Shown: positions 52,926-61,672, counted from the first letter of the stretch. The stretch is DNA of 64,000 nucleotides from Streptomyces seoulensis (GCA_013364255.1 CP054936.1:868001-932000); one strand, 5' to 3'. Program-made: numbers and translations. Notes: generated by a model not told the origin, from the sequence alone.

Positions 52926-53455
52926 CCGCCTCCCCGGCGGCGGCCGTCGAGAAGGTCCGGCTGCCCCTGGTCCTCGGGATCACGGACGGCCTGCTCAACG
53001 CCCTCACCCTCGCCGCGGCCTCCCTCACCGGATCCGGCAGCCCGGTCGGCTGGGGGCTGGCCGCGCGGGTGGGCTGCGCCGCGCTGATCACCTCGGCGTT
53101 CACCGTCATGGTCGCCGACTACGCCGAACGCCGGGCCCACCTCGTGCACGTCGCCAAGGAACTGAGCCTCAGCGGGAGCGGCCGGATGGCCGCCACCCGG
53201 CTGGGCCGCCTCGCCCTGCTGCGCTCCTACGGCGCCGCACTCGTCGCCTGCGTGGCCAGCTTCGCGGGCGCCGCGCTGCCCCTCGCCCTGGGCGCGGTCC
53301 TGCCAGGTCCGCCCTGGATCGTGGTGGTCCTGGCGGTGCTGGCCCTGTCCGCCCTCGGCGCCGCGCTCGCCCGTCTCCTCGCCGGCCGCCCCGCCCTGTG
53401 GGCCCTCGCCATGGCGGCGGCGGCGTCGCGACGACGCTCATCGGCGTCCGGCTGA
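52922..53455 (+). CDS. VIT1/CCC1-like membrane protein with apparent 3' frameshift
   Basis: Membrane protein of 177 residues, probably an Fe/Mn transporter of the VIT1/CCC1 family: LGITDGLLNALTLAAASL as helix 1 and SAFTVMVADYAERRAHLVHVAKEL as the helix 2/loop typical of VIT1, then two more helices. The fifth helix breaks off after ALWALAMAAAA and runs into SRRRSSASG. In another frame the following bases encode GGVATTLIGVRLNIA and stop at 53466, which looks like the true family end. One lost base in the GGC run (53411-53424) explains this. ATGA overlap with the DUF211 gene. Confidence 0.68.
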   Translation: MTASPAAAVEKVRLPLVLGITDGLLNALTLAAASLTGSGSPVGWGLAARVGCAALITSAFTVMVADYAERRAHLVHVAKELSLSGSGRMAATRLGRLALLRSYGAALVACVASFAGAALPLALGAVLPGPPWIVVVLAVLALSALGAALARLLAGRPALWALAMAAAASRRRSSASG

Positions 53456-53509
53456 ACATCGCGTGAGAGCGCCGCCGCAGGCGAGCCGTACGACCGCCGC
53501 CCGCGCGCG

Positions 53510-54787
53510 TCACCGGGGGGCGAGGCCGTAGGCGAGGGCGGGGTCGGCGGCGGCGATCTCGATGAGCCGGTTGTACTTCGCGACGCGTTCCCCGCGGGCC
53601 GGGGCGCCGAACTTCAGCTGCCCGCAGCCGGCGCCGACGGCCAGGTCGGCGATGAAGGAGTCGTCGGTCTCGCCCGAGCGGTGGGAGACCATCTGCGGGT
53701 AGCCGCCCGCGCGGCACACCCGCATCGCGTCGAGGGTCTCCGTCACGGTGCCGATCTGGTTGACCTTGATGAGCGCGGAGTCGCCCACCTTCCGCTCGAT
53801 CGCCCCGGCGATGATCTCCGGGTCGGTGACGAAGATGTCGTCGCCCATCACCTGCACCCGGTGGCCGAGGCGTTCGGTGAGGCGGACCCAGCCGTCCCAG
53901 TCGTCCTCGGCGAGACCGTCCTCGATCGACCACACCGGGAAGCGGTCGACGATCTCCTCGTAGCGGTCGATGAGCCGGTCGCTGGTGAGCGCGTCGCCGG
54001 CCACGTGGTACAGCCCGTCGTCCGCGTGGCGGAACTCGCTGGCGGCCGGGTCCAGGGCGATGGCCACACCGTCGCGCCCGGGGGTGTAGCCGGCGTCGGC
54101 GATGGCCTCGACCAGGAGTCGCAGCACCGTCTCGGCGCTGTCGACGGCGGGGGCGAAGCCGCCTTCGTCGCCGAGGCCGGTGGTGTGCCCCTCGGCGGCC
54201 AGCCGCGCCTTGAGCCGCGCGTACACCTCGGCTCCGGCGCGCACCGCCTCGGCGAGGCCGGGCGCGCCGAGCGGGGCGAGCATGAACTCCTGGAAGTCGA
54301 GGTCGTTGGCGGCGTGCGCACCGCCGTTGACGACGTTGAAGTGCGGTACCGGCAGCCGGGGCGCGGTGCCCGCGATCGCCGCGAGGTGCTGCCAGGGTTC
54401 GCGCCCGGCGAGCAGGGCCTCGGCGCGGGCCGCGGCGAGGGAGACGCCGACGAGCGCGTTGGCGCCCAGGCGGGACTTGGCAGGGGTGCCGTCCAGGTCG
54501 ATCAGCGCGCGGTCGACGTCGGCGAGCGAGGCGTAGGCGCGGCCGGTGAGGGCTTCGGCGATCTCGCCGTTGACGTGGCCGACGGCCGTGTGCACCCCCT
54601 GCCCGTGGTAGCGGGCCGGGTCCCCGTCGCGCAGTTCGACGGCTTCGCGGGTGCCGGTGGACGCGCCGGAGGGCACGCCGGCGCGGACGCGGACCCCGTC
54701 GGCGGTGGTGAGGGTGACGGCGAGGGTGGGCCGGGCCCGGGAGTCCAGGATCTCCACGGCGTGCAGGGCCGTGGTCCGCAGGGGCAT
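53510..54787 (-). CDS. eno: enolase (second-type paralogue)
   Basis: 2-Phosphoglycerate dehydratase of glycolysis, 425 residues, full length. Catalytic and magnesium residues are all visible: GASTGTREA loop, the NGGAHAANDLDFQEF segment (His and Glu), GDEGGFAP, IEDGLAEDDW, MGDDIFVTD, LIKVNQIGT, SHRSGETDD and LKFGAPARGERVAKYN. Replacement of the usual NGG-E-H by NGG-A-H and of SMSRSD by APARGE shows it is not the standard housekeeping copy. Start ATG 54787 after AAAGGACG; upstream in-frame starts are unsupported. No glycolytic neighbour. Confidence 0.9.
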   Translation of the reverse strand: MPLRTTALHAVEILDSRARPTLAVTLTTADGVRVRAGVPSGASTGTREAVELRDGDPARYHGQGVHTAVGHVNGEIAEALTGRAYASLADVDRALIDLDGTPAKSRLGANALVGVSLAAARAEALLAGREPWQHLAAIAGTAPRLPVPHFNVVNGGAHAANDLDFQEFMLAPLGAPGLAEAVRAGAEVYARLKARLAAEGHTTGLGDEGGFAPAVDSAETVLRLLVEAIADAGYTPGRDGVAIALDPAASEFRHADDGLYHVAGDALTSDRLIDRYEEIVDRFPVWSIEDGLAEDDWDGWVRLTERLGHRVQVMGDDIFVTDPEIIAGAIERKVGDSALIKVNQIGTVTETLDAMRVCRAGGYPQMVSHRSGETDDSFIADLAVGAGCGQLKFGAPARGERVAKYNRLIEIAAADPALAYGLAPR

Positions 54788-55446
54788 GGGGGGTCGTCCT
54801 TTCGGGGGTGGTGCGTCGCGGGAGGAGGAGGGGTGCGGGGGCTCGGCTCCGGCGGTGCGCCGCACGCAGGCGCGGGAGCAGGGCCGCGCGGGGAAGGGGC
54901 CGCGCCCGGCCGCGGCACGCGCCACGCGCGCCGTCCGTCGGGCGGCCCGGGGCGCGGTGGTGAGTTCCGCGGGGAACGAACGGCGGGGAACGAACGGCCG
55001 GAGACACTCCGGCGGGTGTGTGCACGCCGTGTGTGTCTCTGTGGACGGCGACGGGCGGCGGCGAAGGCTTCACCGTACGCACCTCCCGGGGGCATGGGTT
55101 CCTGACCGTGGTCAGGAACCATCAGCCCGGGATCGGGGCGGTTCGGACCGGAGTCCAGGCGGGATCCATCGCCGGGTCCGAGTCAACCGGCGCCCGCGGC
55201 CACGGTCAAGACCGCCGGGGCCACGCGGGTCACGGAACCGGCCCCCGACGCCGCCGCCCCGGGCCGGCCGAGTGCCGCGCTTGCCTCATCCGGCGCCGGT
55301 CCGCACAGTGGGAGCGACAGCGGGAATCCGGACAGGCGGCGTCGGCGCTCGTCGGCGTCGCCGGCGCGGTGGCGTCACCGGCCGTGCGGAGAACCGGAGT
55401 TCGTACCGGCACGGCGGCAGGCGCCGTACCGGGCAAGGAGGACGGC
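54788..55446. other. 659-bp intergenic region
   Basis: No supportable gene. It holds the divergent promoters of the enolase gene and the MshC-like gene and an 11-bp-arm inverted repeat at 55097-55120. Open frames here are GC-driven, with Arg/Gly/Pro-rich products and no ribosome sites. Confidence 0.55.
55097..55120. promoter_or_regulatory. 24-bp inverted repeat
   Basis: GGTTCCTGACC (55097-55107), GT, GGTCAGGAACC (55110-55120). It may be a dimer-binding operator or a hairpin; it is 310 bp from the enolase start and 326 bp from the next gene start. Confidence 0.6.
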
Positions 55447-56217
55447 GTGCGACTCACCGACAGCCGGTCGCGGCGGCTCACCCCGGTCCGGCGGGGGCCG
55501 GGCGGACTGCTGCGGGTCTGTGTGCACCCCGCACCGGCCGGGCGCCACGACCTCCTCGGCGACCTGCGGGCGATGCTCGTCGCCGACGTGCTGTTCCGGA
55601 TCGCGGAACTGGAGGACCTCCAGGTGATCACCGGCCACGTCGAGCGGGCGCTGCCCGAGGAGCGAGCGCGGGCGCTGACCGGCGCGGCCGGACGCCTCGG
55701 CATCCACCCGCCCGCCGTGCGCACCCCCGACGCCGCCGTGTCCGCGCCGTTCGGCGGCCCCGTCGACGTCCATGTCCTGGCCCCGTCGGCCGCGCCCCCG
55801 CCGACGGAGGACGGGCTGCTGGTCGTGGTCGGCCCGGCGCAGCCGCCCGGCGGTACGGACACACCGGCCGCCGACGGAGCCGACCCGTCGGCGCTCCGGC
55901 TGGCCCTGCTCGCCCTGCCGTACGCCCTCCCGGCCCGGCTCACCGAGGCGGCGCTGGCCGAGGCCGGCGCGACCCTGGGCCGGTGGCGCGGGCGCGTCGC
56001 GGCCTGGGCGGACGCGCCCTCGCGCCCGATGCACGCGGACACCGTACGGCGGCTGGGCGCCGCCTACGACGACGACCTCGCCACCCCCGCCGTGCTGGAG
56101 GCGCTGCGGCGGCTGGAGGACGACCCGGATGTGCCGGACGGCGCCAAGTTCGAGACGTTCGTCTACGCCGACCGGGTCCTCTCCCTCGAACTCCCGAGCG
56201 AGATCGGCCGCGTCTGA
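55447..56217 (+). CDS. shrunken cysteinyl-tRNA synthetase/MshC-like protein
   Basis: Protein of 256 residues resembling the two ends of MshC (cysteine ligase of mycothiol synthesis) or CysS joined together. The N-terminus keeps RLTDSRSRRLTPV, RVCV (the zinc Cys position) and HDLLGDLRAMLVADVLFRI, aligned to the HIGH helix but with HDLL for HIGH. The C-terminus keeps the helical pattern LRLALLALPY, RWRGRVAAW and AAYDDDLATPAVLEALRRL of class Ia ligases. The core with the remaining zinc ligands and KMSKS is missing. GTG start after AAGGAGG, so it is expressed as such; catalysis is unlikely. Confidence 0.72.
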   Translation: MRLTDSRSRRLTPVRRGPGGLLRVCVHPAPAGRHDLLGDLRAMLVADVLFRIAELEDLQVITGHVERALPEERARALTGAAGRLGIHPPAVRTPDAAVSAPFGGPVDVHVLAPSAAPPPTEDGLLVVVGPAQPPGGTDTPAADGADPSALRLALLALPYALPARLTEAALAEAGATLGRWRGRVAAWADAPSRPMHADTVRRLGAAYDDDLATPAVLEALRRLEDDPDVPDGAKFETFVYADRVLSLELPSEIGRV

Positions 56218-56299
56218 CCACTGGGGCGGCCCGCCCCGCCCCCGCCGCGGACCGGCCCGCCGGCCGCTCCCGTCCCCGGCGCCGGGCCGCCGTCCCGGG

Positions 56300-57238
56300 T
56301 CAGTCGTCGCCCGCCGCAGGCGCGGCCGTCAGCTCGGCCACCAGGCGGCTCGTCACCGGCACCGGCACTCCGTGCCGTTCGGCCGCCCGTACGACCGCCC
56401 CGCCGATCGCGTCGAGTTCCAGCGGACGGCCCGCTTCCGCGTCGCGCTGCATCGAGGACTTGCTGCCGGCCGGGAACTCGTCGTACAGCGCCAGCGCCTT
56501 CGCGGGGTCGGCGGGCGCGCCGCAGGCCCGGCTCACCGCGGCGGTCTCCTCGACGAGCGCGGTCAGCTCCGCGCGCCGCTCGGTGCGCACCGCGCCGATG
56601 GTGAGCCCGTAGCGGGTGGTGAGCAGCGCGAAGGGGGCGAGGAAGGCGAGTTTGGCCCACAGCGCGGCCGTCTCGTCGTCAAAGACGCGGGTGCGCACCC
56701 CCGCGTCGGTGAGCAGCGCGGCCAGCGGGGCGAGGCGTTCGCTCCGGCCGGCGAGGTCGATCTCCGTGAACGGGCTGCCGTGCTCGATGGCGCCGGGCGC
56801 GGTGCGGGTGGACTCGACCCGGATCACACCCGCCGCGACGCTGTCCGCGCCGTACCGGTCGCGCAGCGCCGCCAGGTGCTCGACGCCGTTGAGCAGCGGG
56901 AGGATCAGGGCGTCGTCGCCGAGGAGGCGGGCCGGCACCCGCTCCAGCGCGGCGTCGAGTGCCGTGTGCTTGACGGTGATCAGGAGCAGGTCGACCGGCT
57001 CGCGCAGTGCGGTGTCCGCTTCGACGGGCTGGACGAAGTCGCCGAACTGGCCGCTGCGCACCCGGATGCCGTCCTGGCGCAGCGCGTGAGCGGTGTGCTG
57101 TCCGGCGAGGCAGACGACCCGGTGTCCGGCCCGGGCCAGGAGTGCGGCCAGGAGGCCGCCGACGCCGCCCGGGCCGAGTACCGCGATGGTCCGACGGTCG
57201 CCTGCGGGGGTGTCGTCGCGTGGTGGAGTCGTGGGCAC
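56300..57238 (-). CDS. 2-dehydropantoate 2-reductase (ketopantoate reductase) family
   Basis: NADPH-dependent reductase of 312 residues. The N-terminal motif is AVLGPGGVGGLLAALL, the central LLLITVKHTALDAAL contains the catalytic-Lys position (VK), LPLLNGVEH is the family N-G-V-x-x motif, and the C-terminal helical domain has KLAFLAPFALLT and the SSMQRDAEAGRPLELDAIGGAVVR signature. It may make pantoate for coenzyme A, or act on another 2-keto acid, as extra copies do. GTG 57238 after GAGAGGAAA. Divergent from a LysR gene, which probably regulates it. Confidence 0.88.
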   Translation of the reverse strand: MPTTPPRDDTPAGDRRTIAVLGPGGVGGLLAALLARAGHRVVCLAGQHTAHALRQDGIRVRSGQFGDFVQPVEADTALREPVDLLLITVKHTALDAALERVPARLLGDDALILPLLNGVEHLAALRDRYGADSVAAGVIRVESTRTAPGAIEHGSPFTEIDLAGRSERLAPLAALLTDAGVRTRVFDDETAALWAKLAFLAPFALLTTRYGLTIGAVRTERRAELTALVEETAAVSRACGAPADPAKALALYDEFPAGSKSSMQRDAEAGRPLELDAIGGAVVRAAERHGVPVPVTSRLVAELTAAPAAGDD

Positions 57239-57395
57239 GTGTGTTTCCTCTCGGGTGTGGGCGGGGTCGACACCTGTCCCGCCGGCCCGCTCCGGTCCGG
57301 ACCGGAGGGTTTGAGCGCGGGAGGAGGTTGCCGCCCCGGGAAGATCGTCCAAGTCCCCGATGCCCAAGTCAATCCTAGGGTTTGGTGACACGCAT

Positions 57396-57411
57396 CCAAG
57401 AACTAGCTTGG
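57396..57411. promoter_or_regulatory. inverted repeat in the reductase/LysR gap
   Basis: CCAAG-AACTAG-CTTGG, 6 bp before the LysR ATG. A second CCAA...TTGG pair lies at 57364-57385. Such interrupted dyads suit LysR proteins; autoregulation is likely. Confidence 0.5.
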
Positions 57412-57416
57412 GTGCC

Positions 57417-58319
57417 ATGACTCTTGATGATCTGCGCGTCTTCGTCGCGGTGTGCCGGGCCGGCAGCCTCAGTGCGGTCGCCCGGGAGCTGTCCTGTACG
57501 CAGTCGGCGGTGAGCCAGCATGTGAAGCGGCTGGAGCGGGAGACGGGGGTGCGCCTCCTGGAGCGCCATCCGCGCGGGGTGGCGCCGACCGCGGCGGGGC
57601 GGATCCTGCGGGCCGCGGCGGCGGACGGCATCGCCGGTCTGGACACCGCGCTGCGCAATCTGGACGAGCTGGTGCGCGGCGACGCGGGTTCGGTCCGGGT
57701 GACGACCGGCGCCACCACGGTGCGGCACTTCATGGCGGAGGCCGTGGTGTCCTTCCGCGGGCGCTTCCCCAAGGTGAGTCTGGAGTTCCGTACCGAGACC
57801 TCCAGCCGCAGCTGCTTCGACGCGCTCACCGCCGGCACGGTCGATCTGGCCTGGATCACGCTCGGCGACCCGGTCGCGGGCATCGAGCAGCGTCCCGTCG
57901 TCGAGCTGCCGTGGGTGCTGGCCGTCCGGGCCGACGACCCGCTCGCGGCGCGCTCCCATGTCGGGGCCGCCGATCTGGCGGGCATCCGGCACATCAGGCT
58001 GCCGGAGAACTCCTCGTCCCGGAGCCATCTGGACGCGGTCTTCGCGCGGCTGGGCATCCAGGTGCGGTCCGACACCAGCGTCGCCGACTGGGACACCGCC
58101 ATCCTGCTGGCGGAGCTGGGCCTCGGGCACGCGATCGTCCCCGCCCTGCCCGGCCAGCGGTCCGCCGCCGGCTCCGGGCCGCTGCGCTTCCTGCCCGTCC
58201 CCGATCTGCCGGAGCTGTCGGTGGGCTGGGCGGTGCGCCGCTGGAGCGCGCTGACGCCGCTGGCCCGGGCCTTCGCCGACACCGTCGGCGCGACGTGCGC
58301 CCCACGTCCTGCGCCCTGA
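57417..58319 (+). CDS. LysR family transcriptional regulator
   Basis: Regulator of 300 residues. The N-terminal winged helix begins TLDDLRVFVAVCRAGSLSAVARELSCTQSAVSQHVKRLE, a textbook LysR domain. The substrate-binding domain follows (about 90-295) with GTVDLAWITLGDP and LAELGLGHAIVPALP. ATG 57417 is chosen because it starts directly at the conserved domain; an in-frame ATG at 57360 would start inside the operator region. Probably controls the divergent reductase gene. Confidence 0.92.
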   Translation: MTLDDLRVFVAVCRAGSLSAVARELSCTQSAVSQHVKRLERETGVRLLERHPRGVAPTAAGRILRAAAADGIAGLDTALRNLDELVRGDAGSVRVTTGATTVRHFMAEAVVSFRGRFPKVSLEFRTETSSRSCFDALTAGTVDLAWITLGDPVAGIEQRPVVELPWVLAVRADDPLAARSHVGAADLAGIRHIRLPENSSSRSHLDAVFARLGIQVRSDTSVADWDTAILLAELGLGHAIVPALPGQRSAAGSGPLRFLPVPDLPELSVGWAVRRWSALTPLARAFADTVGATCAPRPAP

Positions 58320-58331
58320 GCGCGACCGGGC

Positions 58332-58376
58332 GACCAGAGAGACCAGAGAGACCAGAGCGACCAGAGAGACCGAGGC
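58332..58376 (+). repeat. 9-bp tandem repeat (GACCAGAGA type), five copies
   Basis: Units start at 58332, 58341, 58350, 58359 and 58368. Lies just after the LysR stop, in non-coding DNA. Confidence 0.75.
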
Positions 58377-58414
58377 GACCGCGACGGCCGGCGGCAAACC
58401 ACAGGTGGGGGTGG

Positions 58415-58426
58415 GGGGTTAACCCC
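58415..58426. promoter_or_regulatory. 12-bp palindrome GGGGTTAACCCC
   Basis: Perfect dyad 124 bp upstream of the DUF4097 lipoprotein gene. Possibly an operator. Confidence 0.35.
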
Positions 58427-58549
58427 ATGGCGCGGTCGGTCGCGGTCCTTGTAGCGTCGTGACGGCGGCGGACCCGGTCCCGGGTCCGGCCGGGAAGTGA
58501 CCGAAACGGCCGACGTGCTCGGCCACTTGTGCCGAACGGGGAGATTCTC

Positions 58550-59281
58550 ATGCACCAGCGGCTCCGCTTGCTCGCGGCTGCGTCCGTGACCGTGATCGCG
58601 GCGGGAGCGCTCGGCGCGTGCGGCGTGATCAGCGACGACCACTTCAAGGACGACCACTCCGTCTCGGACAGGATCACGTCGATCCGGCTCGACAACAAGG
58701 ACGGCGGGGTCGAGATCCGGGGCGACTCGGACACCACGAAGGTGTCGGTCCACCGCGAGGTCGGCTACCGCGGCGACAAACCGGACTCCCCGTCCTTCCG
58801 CGTCGACGACGGTGTCCTGGTGCTGGCCGGCTGCGGCGACGACTGCTCGATCGACTACACGGTCGACGTGCCGGCGGGACTGCCGGTGACCGGTACGACG
58901 TCGAACGGCGCCATCGACCTGTCGGGAGTGGGCGCGGTGCAGGTGGGCACCAGCAACGGCGACGTGACCGTGGACGGCGCGGACGGCGCGGTCGACCTGC
59001 ACACCTCGAACGGCCGGATCAAGGCGAAGGGGCTGAAGGGCGGCGGGGTCAAGGCCAAGTCCTCCAACGGCCCGGTCGTCATCGGCACGGCAGCGGCCCA
59101 GAACGTGTGGGTGCGCACCTCCAACGCCCCGGTCACCGTCACGGCGGCCGCCGGCCCCTACCGGGTGACCGCCCACACCAGCAACGGCAGCCCGCACGTC
59201 TCGGTGCCCACCGACCCCAAGGCCCGGTACGCGCTGGACCTGGGCACCTCCACCGGGGACATCACGGTCAAGGCGCCCTGA
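58550..59281 (+). CDS. DUF4097 family lipoprotein
   Basis: Putative lipoprotein of 243 residues. Signal with lipobox LGACG (Cys near 24). The mature part is a repetitive beta-structure: the word T/S-S-N-G recurs about every 18-20 residues between 110 and 225 (TTSNGAIDL, GTSNGDVTV, HTSNGRIKA, KSSNGPVVI, HTSNGSPHV), as in DUF4097/DUF2807-type beta-helix adhesin-like domains. Function of the family is unknown; surface or envelope sensing is suggested by architecture. ATG 58550 is preceded by GGGGAGA. It stands alone. Confidence 0.83.
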   Translation: MHQRLRLLAAASVTVIAAGALGACGVISDDHFKDDHSVSDRITSIRLDNKDGGVEIRGDSDTTKVSVHREVGYRGDKPDSPSFRVDDGVLVLAGCGDDCSIDYTVDVPAGLPVTGTTSNGAIDLSGVGAVQVGTSNGDVTVDGADGAVDLHTSNGRIKAKGLKGGGVKAKSSNGPVVIGTAAAQNVWVRTSNAPVTVTAAAGPYRVTAHTSNGSPHVSVPTDPKARYALDLGTSTGDITVKAP

Positions 59282-59332
59282 CGGCCACCGCCCCGGCCGG
59301 CTCCCCCGGGCCGGGCGCGCCCCGGCGGTTCC

Positions 59333-59785
59333 TCACATCGGCTCGATGACGTGCTTGCGCAGATGCCCGTAGACCACCGAGGTGCGCACGTCCGCGAGTT
59401 CGCGTCGCTCGGTCAGCTTGTCGAGGACCACCGAGTGCAGTTGGTCGGTGTCGCGGACCGCGACGTGCAGGAGGAAGTCGTCGGTGCCCGTGAGGACGAA
59501 GACCTCGATCACCTCGGGCATCCGCGCCACGAAGGCCTGGAACTGCTCGATGACGGCGCGCGTCGGCGGCCGCACCCGCACGGCGATGATCGCCTGGAGT
59601 CCCCGGCCGATCGAGGGAAGGTCCACCTCGGCCTGGAAGCCGAGCAGCACGCCGCGCTCCCGCAGGGAGCGGACCCGCTCAAGACAGGTGGAGGGCGCGA
59701 TGCCCAGCTCCTGCGCCAGGTCCCGATTGGTGCGCCGACCGTCCTGCTGAAGAAGCCGCACCAGCGCCGAATCTAGTTCGTCCAT
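59333..59785 (-). CDS. Lrp/AsnC family transcriptional regulator
   Basis: Feast/famine regulator of 150 residues. N-terminal helix-turn-helix LDSALVRLLQQDGRRTNRDLAQELGIAPSTCLERVRSL, followed by the RAM ligand/oligomerisation domain with TGTDDFLLHVAVRDTDQL. ATG 59785 is preferred because GGGAG lies 12 bp upstream; the ATG at 59797 would sit directly on it. Divergent from an EamA exporter gene with a dyad between them, so it probably senses an amino acid exported by that protein. Confidence 0.92.
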   Translation of the reverse strand: MDELDSALVRLLQQDGRRTNRDLAQELGIAPSTCLERVRSLRERGVLLGFQAEVDLPSIGRGLQAIIAVRVRPPTRAVIEQFQAFVARMPEVIEVFVLTGTDDFLLHVAVRDTDQLHSVVLDKLTERRELADVRTSVVYGHLRKHVIEPM

Positions 59786-59806
59786 GTTTCGCCACATCTC
59801 CCGGCC

Positions 59807-59823
59807 GCCGAATCATATTCGGC
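59807..59823. promoter_or_regulatory. Lrp/AsnC-type operator dyad
   Basis: GCCGAAT-CAT-ATTCGGC, 7-bp perfect arms, 21 bp upstream of the Lrp start and facing the exporter gene. Confidence 0.6.
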
Positions 59824-59941
59824 CAGCGTGCCATGCACCGCATCCCATTGCTAGCTTTCCCGCACGGATGCCGTCCGAAGTTCGCCGCCTCGCCGTGCGA
59901 ACCGGACGGCGTCGTGGGTGCGTACGGGAAGGGGCAGCAGG

Positions 59942-60886
59942 GTGGACGAGCGGAGGACCGGGGTCCTGGCGATCTGTTCCGTGGTCGCGGCGGCACTGTT
60001 GTGGAGCAGTTCGTACGCGGTGACCAAGGAGGTGCTCGCACAGGTCGGCCCGCTGACCATCGGGGCCGTCCGCTTCACGGTCGCCGCCGTACTGCTCGGC
60101 GTCATGGTGCGGGTGCGCCGCCGCACCCGGCCCGCCCGGCCGGACCCCCGCCGGCGGCGGCTGATCGCGCTGAGCGGACTGCTCGGCATCACGGCCTACT
60201 TCGTGCTGGAGAACATCGGCGTCGAACTGTCGACCGCCTCCGACGCCTCCCTGATCGTGGCGTCCTATCCGCTGATGACCATGCTCCTGGAGCTGGCGGT
60301 GCTGAGGATCAGGATGCCGCCGGCGCGGGTCGGCGGCGTGCTGCTGGCCACCGCGGGCGCCGTCCTCGTGGTGCGCGACGGCGCCGAAGCCGGCGGCGCC
60401 CGCTGGTTCGGCGATGTCCTGCTGCTGCTCGGCGGCCTGGTGTGGGCCGGGTACAACGTGCTGGGCACATACGCGGGCCGCGGGCAGGACGCGCTGAGCC
60501 TCACCTACCGGCAGACCGTGGCCGGAGCCGCCGGCTTCCTGCTCGCCTCGCTCCTGGAGGCCGGCGACTGGCGGCTGCCGGACGCCACGGCCTCGGCGCT
60601 GCTCGCCTATCTCGCCGTGGCCTGCTCCGTGGGCGGCTTCCTCCTCTACAACTACGGCCTGCGCCGGATGACGTCGAGCGTCGCGGTCAACATCCTCAAC
60701 CTGGTACCGGTGTTCGGCGTGCTCGGCGCCGTGGTGATCAACGGCGAGACGGTCCGGCTCCCGCAGCTCCTCGGCGGCCTGATCATCGTCGCCGGCGTCG
60801 TCCTGGGCCTGGTCGAACGCCGGCGGACCGCACCGGCACCCGTACGGGCGAGTCTCGCGGCGCGCCGTGGACACCCGGAGGCATGA
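59942..60886 (+). CDS. EamA family (DMT superfamily) transporter
   Basis: Ten-helix drug/metabolite transporter of 314 residues, with two EamA repeats (about 12-140 and 155-285). Conserved: AALLWSSSYAVTKEVL at the start of repeat 1 and VLLLLGGLVWAGYNVLG at the start of repeat 2, with a Pro-containing VPVFGVLGAVVINGE. GTG 59942 follows GAAGGGGCAGCAGG. Controlled probably by the divergent Lrp-type protein; amino-acid or metabolite export is inferred. An iron box begins 3 bp after its stop. Confidence 0.9.
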   Translation: MDERRTGVLAICSVVAAALLWSSSYAVTKEVLAQVGPLTIGAVRFTVAAVLLGVMVRVRRRTRPARPDPRRRRLIALSGLLGITAYFVLENIGVELSTASDASLIVASYPLMTMLLELAVLRIRMPPARVGGVLLATAGAVLVVRDGAEAGGARWFGDVLLLLGGLVWAGYNVLGTYAGRGQDALSLTYRQTVAGAAGFLLASLLEAGDWRLPDATASALLAYLAVACSVGGFLLYNYGLRRMTSSVAVNILNLVPVFGVLGAVVINGETVRLPQLLGGLIIVAGVVLGLVERRRTAPAPVRASLAARRGHPEA

Positions 60887-60889
60887 TGG

Positions 60890-60908
60890 TTAGGTTAGGC
60901 TTGCCTAA
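60890..60908. promoter_or_regulatory. DmdR1/IdeR-type iron box
   Basis: TTAGGTTAGGCTTGCCTAA matches the consensus at 17 of 19 positions, the best of three in the window. It lies 38 bp before the DUF2470 gene. Confidence 0.88.
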
Positions 60909-60946
60909 GTCAAACCGCACCGTCCCCTGCCCCCCGAGGAGTTGCC

Positions 60947-61672
60947 TTGGCCGCCGCCATCGACACCGCCGTGTCCGAGCAGACCGCGGCGGAGTACGTC
61001 CGCTCGGTGCTGGCCCGGGCGACCTCCCTGTCGCTCAGCACCGAACGGCAGGACTACGACCTGATCGGCCTGCACTCCGTGGACGCCCGGGGGCGGATCA
61101 CCCTCTCGTCCCGGGCCGGCTGTCCGCTGGCCGCGCAGGTCGCCGCCGCGCCGGACGGCCGCCTCCCGGCGCGCGCGGAGTTCACCGACATCGCGCCCAT
61201 CGCCCTGCGCGACCGGGTACGGGCCCAGGTGACCGTCGCCGGCCGGCTCGTCCCCGGCCGGCCCCAAGACGGCGACGCCCTCCGCTTCGAGGCGGAGCAC
61301 ATCACGCTGCGGACCCTCACCGGCGAACACGACGTCGGCCTCGCCGACCTCACCCGCGCCGCACCCGACCCGCTCGCCGTCGAGGAGGCCGCGCTGCTCA
61401 CGCATCTGGCCGACGCCCACGAGGACATGGTGGCGGCCCTGGTCGCCCTCGTCGGTCCGCGGCTGCCGCACGGCGTGCTGCGCGCGCTGCCGCTCGCCGT
61501 GGACCGGTACGGCATCGCCCTGCGCTGCGAGTACCGCGAAGGCCACTGCGACGTGCGCCTGCTGTTCCCGGACCCGGCCCGCGACGCGGTGGAGGCCGGC
61601 GACCGGATCCGGCTGCTGCTCACCGCACACCCGTGCGCGCACCACCGCCCGCGTCCCACCTCGCGGCACTGA
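60947..61672 (+). CDS. DUF2470 domain protein, iron-regulated
   Basis: Protein of 241 residues with a C-terminal DUF2470 domain (about 145-230, with HLADAHEDMVAALVALV). This domain follows flavin-reductase-like heme-utilisation proteins in many bacteria. The N-terminal half (about 20-130) looks like a pyridoxamine-oxidase/HugZ split barrel (SLSTERQDYDLIGLHSVDARGRITL), so it may help heme or siderophore iron release. TTG start at 60947 with GAGGAG 6 bp ahead. Its promoter carries the best iron box of the window, and the SIP gene follows 46 bp later, probably in one transcript. Confidence 0.82.
   Translation: MAAAIDTAVSEQTAAEYVRSVLARATSLSLSTERQDYDLIGLHSVDARGRITLSSRAGCPLAAQVAAAPDGRLPARAEFTDIAPIALRDRVRAQVTVAGRLVPGRPQDGDALRFEAEHITLRTLTGEHDVGLADLTRAAPDPLAVEEAALLTHLADAHEDMVAALVALVGPRLPHGVLRALPLAVDRYGIALRCEYREGHCDVRLLFPDPARDAVEAGDRIRLLLTAHPCAHHRPRPTSRH

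Noticed and set aside
58427..58462. Short frame starting at ATG 58427 after the GGGGTTAACCCC palindrome
   Set aside because: Eleven codons, no ribosome site.
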